This document shows, one piece after another, positions 55,115-64,000 of a DNA stretch of 64,000 bases. Under the pieces are notes generated by a model. The model was given only the letters and a program-made list of their open reading frames with translations. It was not told the DNA's origin and made no database searches. The stretch lies in the NCBI GenBank assembly GCA_023078685.1, contig JALGAS010000005.1, positions 3,658,001-3,722,000 of the forward strand, given 5' to 3'. A program made the translations under genes and the position numbers. Position 1 is the first letter of the stretch, and the number at the start of each line of letters is the position of its first letter. This stretch comes from Neopestalotiopsis rosae. Taxonomy: Eukaryota > Ascomycota > Sordariomycetes > Amphisphaeriales > Sporocadaceae.

Positions 55115-56504
55115 CTAATCCCTAAGAGCATGTTCGTCGCTGAAAGGGCTGCTGCCACGGACTTTGGAGGATGCCGAGCTCGTCCTGCTTGCTGCGCGTT
55201 GTGTAGCTTCCGTGATGATTGCGCTTAAGCTGTTCGTGCTCTTGTGCTTGGAGGTTCTGTTGTTTGTGGGCGGGTCAGAGAAGGGACTCTGTTCCTCGTG
55301 TGGCGCCGCAGTGACAGGGGTTGATGGAGATGCGGCTTGTGCATTCAAATCTTTCGGAGCATCAACGGCATCCGACCTGTTCTCGGCCTCTGTTTCGGTC
55401 ACGGATACGGAAGGAGACGATGCCTTCTTCACATCAATGGTCTTGACGCCGCTGCTGCTACCCAGCGAAACCATTTGCGGCCGCACTGCTGTTGCAGTTG
55501 TTGTGTTGGCGTTCTTGAAGAATGTCGCGCCAATGCTAAATGCTGGCGAGGCTGGTGGGTGTTCATACTTGTCGTAATCAACTTGAGGCACGGGCGGGGT
55601 CGAGCTTCCACTGCTTGCGCCCTTTGACTTGACGCTGACGAGAGACGGCTTGAGCAGAGTTCCCTTTTGTGCTGGCATGGGAGAAACGACGGCATTCTTG
55701 CCGTAGATTGTCGAAGCGACACTGGACCGCGGGGCGTACGAGCGAGCATACGAGGTTCGATCACTGTAGCCTGAGATACCCGAGTACGACGAGTCGCGCA
55801 AGTTGCCTGGAACGAAAAAGTGCTGCTCCTCATATGGCGAGGGGGTACCGGCCTCTGATCGTGACATGGGGATCGGTGGCACTGGAGGGACAAGCAATGT
55901 TGGCGATGTTGGCGTCGCTCTGTTTGTGACACCAGGAATGTAGGCGATTTGAATAATGTTGGAGGCGCGTGTAAGCACGGTCGAAGCCATGGAGTGCACG
56001 GAATGTGTCGACTGTCGCGCTTGGGATGCCCTCGATGCATAGTCCATATCGGAGCCCTCCTTGCTTCTCGGACCGTCTTGTGCCCATGGTTCGTTCTGCC
56101 ATTGATCCCTCTTTGCCTTTATGCAGAATCGCCAAACAAGATACGTGATGATGCCGATGACAGCCAAGCCGCCAATAACACCTCCTGCGATGGCACCTAC
56201 GTTTGGTCCACTGCTGACTTGCTTGCTGCCGCTGCCGCTGCCGCTACTGCTGTCTGAGTCGGATGAATCGTCTGCTGCACAGTAGGCCTTTGGACATTCG
56301 CTACATGTTTGAGTAGAAAATGCGCAGCTCTCGTTGTCTCCACATGACGGACATGACAAGCTTGTGGTGTCGCACTGAACGCATCCATTTTGCCTTGCGA
56401 ACAAGGTGGGAAAGCCTTCTGGACATATGCATTAGATGGGGATGCTCGAGTACCCTCATACAAGTATGATACTTACCGGCTGCCACTGCGATGTTTGGCG
56501 ACAT
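55115..56504 (-). CDS. OPY2: Opy2, membrane anchor of the HOG pathway
   Basis: Opy2 is a single-pass plasma-membrane protein that recruits the Ste50 adaptor and thereby Ste11 for osmosensing and, in pathogens, surface sensing. Exons 56477-56504 and 55115-56418 give 443 residues. The extracellular Opy2 domain is the Cys-rich stretch CVQCDTTSLSCPSCGDNESC plus CSECPKAYC (about 21-55). A Ser/Gly stalk follows (SDSDSSSGSGSGS), then one span (about 87-106, AGGVIGGLAVIGIITYLVW) and a long disordered cytosolic tail rich in Ser and Pro. The tail holds basic and Pro-rich patches (LVPPVPPIP) typical of fungal Opy2. Exon 1 (28 nt) gives MSPNIAVAA and probably replaces a signal peptide. The GC-rich repeat at about 56224-56252 encodes the GSGS stalk. 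Confidence 0.88.
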
Positions 56505-59500
56505 ATTTATGTTTTAGTAATATTGCCAAGAACCTGCGTCGACGGTAAATGTGATGACAAGACGTTCTTTAGATGGTCTCTGATGGTTGCGTTGTGTCGA
56601 TCGACAAGTGACGAGATTGGTTATTTGGTGCAGATCGACAGATGTAGATCCTGGCTAAACAGCAAGCCTTTCGAGTGCTTAGCCTGGGCCGTCGCCTCCT
56701 TGAGGGATTCCAGCGGACTCGAAAAAAAAAGAGAATCCGTAAACGGCCAGAGAGATACGCGTATATACGACACTATTTACTTTTGAGTCGTATTCTTGTT
56801 TTGTGGTTGCGCGAAATATAAGAGAGGGCGAAGATGTAAATTGGTCGTGGTTAAATGAGGATTGAGTAGTGAAAGGGGAGTTTGAAGGGTGATAGAATCA
56901 AAAGAGATAACGAGTGACAGAGAGACTAGCTCAAAGAATGGGTTGCGCAAGGCCGGGAAATCGCTTATAACATTGAAGTTGTCAATACCTGTGAAGGCAG
57001 CGACGAACAAGCGAAATGCACTGAGCAACGACGAAGAATGGGGTTTGTTGTCGAGGTCTCGTCGTTGGTGGTTCAAACGGATTGAGCGGCTAAGAGGAAG
57101 TGCAAATCGAAGAAAGAGAGTGGAATTGAAGACGACGAGTCGGACAGACAGGCACAGGCAGGCACTGGATGGACCATTGGGAAACTAGCAGCAAGCAGTA
57201 GCCAGTTCCAGTCGCTGGCTGGGCGTATGTGGGCGTGGAGGGCGAGATTAGAGGGAACTGGGCCGAATGGGAAGACGAGACAGGCCAGACTGGAGAGGAA
57301 TGGGTCGGGCAAGGGAAAGAAAACGCCCAATTTGCGGGTGCCCTCCAGCACTTTAGCGAAACGGCCAGGAGGGGACTGAGGATGGGCCAACTCGCCCTGC
57401 TATTCGCTCAAGCCCTTGAACGCTAGCGCACTCATCTGCTCTGAGGAGGGTATCCCTCCGTGACTCGCATGTCTCGATCCGACACCTGGCCGTATACATA
57501 GATTAATTCTCCCAGACAAAGGGAAATGCCAAGAATTATATCGTTATGAGCACATACCCCGGGCGTGTTCACATTGCTGACCAAAAATCGATGGCTTCTT
57601 CCGCTGTTCCAGCCTTTGCGCCCGCTTGACTTGCATGTTGGACAGAGAACGTGGGCTTTCAATGATCGACACGGTCGAGAACGTCTTCCCCTCTGCCCTC
57701 TAATAATACGTACCTACAACCCTACACTCTGACCGTTGGGACGCTCCTGTTGTTTCTTGGCCCTGTGCCCTTTTGAGCAAAAATTGAAATATTGCATGGC
57801 CTCTTGGATTCCAGGATTCGTGTAATGAAATCCCGTCCGACACAAAGTATCATGCCGCTTACTGTTGTTGTTATATCCTGCCATTCATGAAACCTCGAAC
57901 CAATCGATAGACAATGTTTAATAGTCGACCCTTCTTGGCAAAATCCCGAAGTCACGGGTAAGCTCAAGAACGTCCAAGGTCCATGACATGTCACGTCGGT
58001 TCTCACGTTGCATACTCTGAACGGCGGCTGCCAACTTAATTTAAGACTCTGCTCCGAAACCCCGCCCTGCCCCCAAAAGGCCTGCGACTTCTTCGGCACT
58101 GAAGAATAAAGGGTGCCGGAGATGCGCTACCCTACCGTCGTGCCTCTCGTGACAAAGAGGGCGTTCCCGAAGTGGCAGCTCCCGGGGCCACGGGATTGCG
58201 ACAACTCGAGCTGGCAGACGTCACTCTGGATCAGATCCGCGCAAGCTACAATTGATAGCCTACTATATGTCTGAGATGGCGAAGCAAGCAAGACAATAGA
58301 GTACTCTTCAGCGAATTTATTCATCTGATCTCGTATGCCTATTCATCTTGGTCTTGTGCTACTCATCTCGATGCCAGGGATTGCGGCACTTCCAATTGAG
58401 ATGGCAGGTCCCATATAAAAGGCAAAAAAATTATGCTCTTTTCGGCATGTGTTATTAATTGGGGTGTATTGCGACACAATGCCTTGGTGCCAGCAGATGT
58501 TCAAAGCGCAATCATCCAACACAACGTGCTATTTGGTTTCTCCTACAGTAAGTGAACCTCTCGTCCATGAGAGGTGGGCTTCCCTCCTCCTTCGTCTTTG
58601 AGCATGTAGATGTTCCGTAGAAGCCAAGCCAAGAACTACTCTACTTGATACCGTCTTTAGGCGGCGAAGAGGACGCTTACAATTTTGAACGAAGCTGGGC
58701 GCGTTATACCATTCTCCATAGGCTACTACGCCGATATCCACAAAACATGCCTTGGCTGGCATAATTATATCTGATCTCCCCCATAGGATTCGCTGCATTC
58801 ACTTTTGGTGGCATAGACCAACCATTATTATCAGCGCCATCAAGCTGCTGAGGCAGATGCGAGATCAGCAATTGCATATGAAAACCTTCAATTTTTGCGT
58901 TTTGGCAGCTCTGAACCGTCTTCATAGCAAATAGCTTGCCCGCCGAGCGACGAGCTGAGCCAGTAGCGAACCCAGATGGCTTGGTGAAGCTTAAATCGCA
59001 CACCGAATGAAGATGAATACACGATCCGCCATGTTGCTTAGCCCAGGTTGCAAAGGACTATCGTCGCGAGGTCAAATGTCGCCCAAATATGCAGGAAATC
59101 TGAATTGGCAATGGACATGTGCGCGGGCAGTCACGTCGCTGCCCAGCGAACAGTACCACGGCTGAGTGGATGTTATACGAGATGGTCAAGTCTCTGGTTC
59201 AGAAGTTGCGGCCGCTTAGAATGCTCACTTTGTCAGGCTCGATTAGCACATCGGCTGGGATATTAGCCACTTGGCCGTAAGTCACCGCACTTTGTTGTTG
59301 TAAGCTGCTGACGTGAGTCTATCCCCGACCAGCTCCATCGTCGTGTGCACAGCACAGGATGGAGCAAAAGCACGCACGACAACCTGGAGCACCTGCAGCA
59401 CCTGCAGCGACATTCCGCGTCGGCAGGCGCCAGGTGGCTACAAGGACGATACGGCCGGCGGGCGCTGTCATGGAATTTGAGTTGTCAATGCCAGTCAATG

Positions 59501-61454
59501 CCAGTACGCATAGCGGAGAGGCCGCTAGCTTGCACCGCCTCGCCAGTCACTGGAGCATGGACCCACTGGCCGAACACCAATTATGCTGCTATTTTTGGTT
59601 GCCCCTGGAGAAAAAAGAGCCCCTGGATTGTGCTGTGCCCAACCGCCTCCATGATCTCGGAAGAGAACGCATCGCTCGTATGCCATCGATGAAGGCCATG
59701 ATGAGGGTCGCCGTACAACCATGGACTGGTGTTCCGTCCCTGAAGCGACGAAGAGTTGCGGGTGGGAAGGGTAGGGTGCTTTGTTTACATACAATCATTG
59801 TGGTGACTACCAGTCTAGCCGTTCGTAAACTAGATTGATGTTTAAATATGAGTTGACCATCTTGTTTCACCTGGCAGCGACTAAACCACATCCAAGCCGA
59901 CCTTCAGTGGAGTTTTGGAGGCAGCCACTACCTGCCTAGGTACCGACCGGTCTCAGTCAGCGCACGCAAGTGCCCAAGAGAAATCGCTGCGTGACAGGGG
60001 AAGTGCTGCGCTAGGGCTGATGAGCCTCGACAGGTCAGAACGCTGTTGTTATTTCTGTGTATTGTCGCCCTGGCCTAAGGTTGAAAAGTCGATTCTAGTG
60101 TGGTGCTGCGGCAATTGGGAGGTCAATGGGATCGGATGGGAATGTGTTGACACTGGCATCCGCTTATGGACTTGTTGCTTCCCGGGGGGCTGCGTTCGCA
60201 GATAAACGAGTGCTGAGTGAATTGTCCAGGGCAAAACGAGGAAAAAGAGGGTTACTATACTGTGTATGGACGCGGGTTGCCGGCAGATCCATAGTACATA
60301 CAGTACTAGCTTGCGATTCATGCGTTGCCCATTGGGGGAGACCTCCGAGTGGAAGAAAACAAAGAAAAAGGAGAGGCGGTGACGTAGGAACCAAGCGCTT
60401 CAGTGAACCGTACGTTGAGCAATAGCTGAGACATTGGGGTCAGAGGAAACTGGATTGGGAGGTTTTTTATGCTAGCAATGTAACCATGCACTGGGTGCAA
60501 CATTCTGGAAACCTTGGAAGAAGCAGGCTCAAAAACTACGTAAGTTACAGCGTGCTTTTTGCATTCATACCGTCCGGCTCATGTTTCCTATGCAGCCCCA
60601 AAGACAAAAACAGTAGTAACAAAAGAGCACGTTTTGAGCATCGCAGCCGAACTACCAAATGCACAAAATGGACCCATTGGGAACCTTGAAAAAGCAACTA
60701 GGACATGGTTACATACTTCGTGTGTTGCTGGCATCCTCCGGGGGGGCAATGTAGAAAAGAGGGAGACTGAGAAAAAAAAAACGACCAAAAAAAAGGGTGG
60801 ACGCGGCGGCCAACTCGTGTACATCTGCGTCTTCGCGTGTCTAGGTAGCGGCTAAGCCACAGTCAGTGTGCTGGTGCTTTTTGGCCCAATTAGCATCCCC
60901 TATCCCGCAAAACTAACAACATAATAGACACTTTTGCTTGAACTGATCTGGGGGGTGGATGCTGATCCTGACAACCCTGAAAAAAATACGAGACTTGAAT
61001 CTCTGGTATCTCACTTCCTTCCTTTTGAAGTCTTCTCGTCCCTGTCTCTGCTTCTGCTTCTGCATTCCGGTTGCAAGAAAAAACTCAAGCAGCTACTCTT
61101 CTGCTATTCAGAAGATCCGGGTGTGATTTATCACCGATTTCGAAGACTCTTCGCGGTCTTCTTTCAAGCCACCTAACGCGCGCTTTCTGCAACCAAAGCA
61201 GGGTGCCCCATTCATTCTTTCTTTGGGCCTCGTGCTAAAAACTCCTTTGTTCCCCCAAGCGGAGAGCTCAGCTGTCAACCCCTGGATCCTGCTTTCACCC
61301 CCAAAAGCCTGTCTGGCTACAAACACCAGTGACCACTTTCCTGCCGAACAACAACTTTGAAAAAAGCTTGTTGTAGACGAAAACCCCATTCTCAGTATTC
61401 GAAAACCATCGTCTTTCGTTTTCGACAAACGGCCCATCGTGCCGTTCCGCAGAT
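56505..61454. other. 5-kb gene-free region upstream of chitin synthase
   Basis: No supportable gene. The longest frame is 159 codons (59359-59838, plus strand) and overlaps others without family resemblance. It contains short direct repeats: CAGCACCTG two and a half times at 59385-59407 and an 11-nt GTCAATGCCA(G) doublet at 59482-59503. The OPY2 promoter lies at the left and a T/C-rich leader (61020-61450) before the chitin synthase start. A long 5' UTR with introns, or a non-coding RNA, could explain the size. Confidence 0.45.
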
Positions 61455-64000
61455 ATGGCTTACAATGGCGCGGGCGGCGGCCATGAGTATGGCGGTGGGC
61501 ACCAGCTCCAAGACATGCCCTCTGGCAGCACTGTAAGTAGGAAGGAAAAAAGAAGAAGAAGAAGAAGACGAAAAACAAATTCGCCCACCACGAATTGCAG
61601 CATCAAGCCAGCCAGCTAACTTGCGCGTTTTCTCTCTCTCATTTAGTACCATCTCCCTCCTCATGATCAGGATGAGGATGAGACTGAGCGTCACTTGCTT
61701 GGTCAGGCACCATACCAATATGAACAAGATCGCCTCGGCACCGGCACTCCTCCTGCACGACCTGTCTCTGCATACAGCTTGACTGAGTCGTATGCACCCG
61801 GCGCGTCTACCACACCCGTTCCCCCGCAATACAACCAGGGCTACGCTGGTGATGGCTCCTACGGCGTCTCTTCCGAGCTTGGAGACGGTGGCTTTGGCTA
61901 CGGCAGACCTGCTTCCACCGTTGACGGTGATGAAGCTTGGGTTCGACGTCAGCAACCTGGCGGCCCCGGCGGCGGCGGTGGTTTGAAGCGAAACCAAACC
62001 CGTAAGGTCAAGCTGGTGCAAGGTTCAGTCCTGAGTATCGATTACCCGGTACCCAGTGCTATCCGAAATGCTGTCCAGGCCAAGTACAAGGATGTTGAGG
62101 GCGGAACTGGCGAGTTCACCAACATGCGTTATACCGCAGCTACTTGCGACCCCAACGACTTCACCCTCAAGAACGGTTACGATTTGCGACCAAGAATGTA
62201 CAACAGACACACGGAACTGCTCATTGCAATTACCTACTACAACGAAGACAAGATGCTTCTGTCCCGTACCCTCCATGGTGTCATGCAGAACATTCGCGAC
62301 ATTGTCAACCTGAAGAAGTCAACCTTCTGGAACAAGGGTGGTCCCGCGTGGCAGAAGATTGTTGTCTGTATGGTCTTTGACGGTATTGACAAGGCCGACA
62401 AGGAGGGTCTTGACGTCCTGGCTACCGTTGGTATCTACCAGGATGGTGTTGTCAAGAAGGATGTCAACGGCAAGGAGACCGTTGCTCACATTTTCGAGTA
62501 CACTACGCAGCTCTCCGTGACACCCAACCAGCAGCTTATTCGGCCCATGGATGATAGTCCCCAGACGCTGCCACCTGTGCAGATGATCTTCTGTTTGAAG
62601 CAGAAGAACACCAAGAAGATCAACTCTCACCGTTGGCTGTTCAACGCTTTTGGCAGAATTCTCAACCCCGAGGTCTGTATTCTGCTCGATGCCGGTACCA
62701 AGCCCGGCGCCAAGTCTCTGCTCGCCCTTTGGGAGGGTTTCTACAACGACAAGGATCTCGGTGGTGCTTGTGGTGAAATTCACGCCATGTTGGGCAAGGG
62801 CGGCAAGAAGCTGCTTAACCCCTTGGTCGCTGTCCAGAACTTTGAGTACAAGATCTCCAACATTCTGGACAAGCCCCTGGAGAGTTCGTTCGGATACGTC
62901 TCTGTGTTGCCCGGTGCTTTCTCGGCCTACCGATTCCGTGCCATCATGGGTCGTCCTCTGGAGCAGTACTTCCACGGTGATCATACACTCTCCAAGATAC
63001 TGGGTAAGAAAGGTATCGAGGGTATGAACATTTTCAAGAAGAATATGTTCTTGGCCGAGGATCGTATCCTCTGTTTCGAGCTGGTCGCCAAGGCCGGCTC
63101 CAAGTGGCACTTGACGTACATCAAGGCCGCAAAGGGTGAGACTGATGTTCCCGAAGGAGCACCCGAATTCATCTCGCAGCGACGAAGATGGCTGAACGGT
63201 TCCTTCGCCGCCTCTCTTTACTCGCTGATGCATTTCGGTCGTATGTACAAGAGTGGCCACAACATTGTCCGCATGTTCTTCTTCCACGTACAACTGATCT
63301 ACAACGTTGTACAAGTCATCTTCACCTGGTTCTCTCTGGCTTCTTACTACCTCACTACAACGGTTATCATGGATCTTGTCGGTACTCCCACTGCTCCCGG
63401 CCCTGTCAGCTCGGAACGTCACGGTTGGCCTTTTGGTGATACGGCAACACCTATCATCAACTTGGTTCTGAAGTATCTCTACGTGGCCTTTGTCATCATG
63501 CAGTTCATTCTTGCGCTTGGTAACCGTCCCAAGGGTTCCAAGTGGCAGTACATTCTGTCATTTGCCTACTTCGGTTTCGTCCAGATGTATCTGCTCATTC
63601 TGTCCTTCTACCTGGTCATCAACGCCTTCATCACCAATCCAGACATCAATCTTGGCGATGATTTGGCCCAGCTTTTGACAGGAAGGTCTCAGATCGCCAT
63701 CATCTTGCTCGCTCTGCTTGCTACATTCGGTCTGTACTACGTCGCGTCCTTCTTGTACTTGGACCCATGGCACATGTTCCACTCCTTCCCGGCATATCTG
63801 GTTCTGATGTCGACTTACATCAACATTCTCATGGTTTACGCTTTCAACAACTGGCACGATGTTTCTTGGGGTACCAAGGGATCTGACAAAGCTGATGCTC
63901 TACCGTCCGCACAAGTCGTCAAAACAGAAAAGGGTGAAGCCGCTATTGAGGAAATTGACAAGCCGCAAGAGGATATTGACAGTCAGTTCGAGGCTACTGT
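61455..64000 (+). CDS. chsB: class III chitin synthase (3' end cut by the window)
   Basis: A plasma-membrane processive glycosyltransferase (GT2) that polymerises N-acetylglucosamine from UDP-GlcNAc and exports chitin. Class III enzymes are filamentous-fungus specific and important for hyphal tip growth and conidiation. Exons 61455-61532 and 61647-beyond 64000 give about 810 residues so far; roughly 100 are expected beyond the window. A Gly/Tyr/Pro-rich disordered leader (about 1-180) precedes the catalytic core. The core includes [41 protein letters not shown] and the product-site QRRRWLNGS. At least five membrane spans follow (from about residue 615). The N-terminus [20 protein letters not shown] is characteristic of class III. 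Intron 1 (61533-61646) contains an (AAG)n repeat. Confidence 0.95.
61548..61572 (+). repeat. (AAG)n microsatellite in chitin synthase intron 1
   Basis: About five perfect AAG units within GAAAAAAGAAGAAGAAGAAG and the following bases, inside the first intron of the chitin synthase gene. Likely length-variable between strains. Confidence 0.8.

Noticed and set aside
59359..59838. 159-codon frame in the long intergenic region
   Set aside because: Overlapped by other frames on both strands, begins in short direct repeats, no family resemblance and no splice partners.
62319..63422. 367-codon minus-strand frame in the chitin synthase
   Set aside because: Antisense shadow; the plus strand contains all chitin synthase motifs.
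1..64000. CRISPR array, prophage, rDNA, transposon open reading frames or a new defence-type system
   Set aside because: No regularly spaced repeats, no integrase, transposase or reverse-transcriptase motifs, and no rRNA sequence were seen. The gene content is ordinary fungal nuclear DNA.

Overview
This window is nuclear DNA of a filamentous ascomycete, most likely a sordariomycete and probably Hypocreales. Genes carry short introns (about 50-90 nt) with CTAAC/CTGAC-type branch sites and GTAAGT/GTGAGT donors. Genes sit about 1-3 kb apart on both strands with no operons. Diagnostic fungal proteins include a class III chitin synthase, a CBM1-GH5 mannanase, conidiation protein CON-6, OPY2, a CnjB-type zinc-knuckle protein and a DUF6536 membrane protein. 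Species assignment is an inference from protein flavour only. Most genes below were rebuilt from several exons, and in every rebuilt model the summed exon length is a multiple of three.

Layout. 1-9 kb: MAF1 (-), AP-1 sigma (-), glutamate-cysteine ligase modifier (+), BUD32 kinase (-). 9-20 kb: an unknown single-pass membrane protein (+), an AhpD/CMD-fold protein (-), a nine-exon DHA14-type MFS exporter (-) and a seven-exon DUF6536 membrane protein (-). 20-26 kb: a weak gene candidate, the CnjB-type protein (-) with seven CCHC knuckles and a probable 5'-UTR intron, then 3 kb without a gene. 26-34 kb: secreted endo-mannanase (+), a PY-motif membrane protein (-), TFB5 (+), dienoyl-CoA isomerase (-) and UTP15 (+). 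34-35 kb: tRNA-Gly(UCC) (+) and initiator tRNA-Met (-), facing each other. 35-46 kb: a small membrane protein (-), a divergent FAD-monooxygenase/NAD(P)-reductase pair, sterol O-acyltransferase (-) and fimbrin (-). 47-57 kb: a small secreted protein (-), a TMEM234-like protein (-), CON-6 (+) and OPY2 (-). 57-64 kb: about 5 kb without a convincing gene, then a class III chitin synthase (+) cut off by the window end.

Functionally this is mostly housekeeping: Pol III control, vesicle coats, glutathione synthesis, tRNA modification, TFIIH, rRNA processing, fatty-acid oxidation, sterol esterification, actin bundling and cell-wall synthesis. A few lifestyle genes are mixed in: mannanase, MFS exporter, monooxygenase/reductase pair, secreted protein and CON-6. 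I see no CRISPR array, no intact transposon, no polyketide or peptide synthetase and no clear new multi-gene system. The most notable items are two well-supported GC-AG introns, a 33-codon in-frame duplication in the DUF6536 gene, two membrane proteins with PY motifs, and the divergent redox pair.
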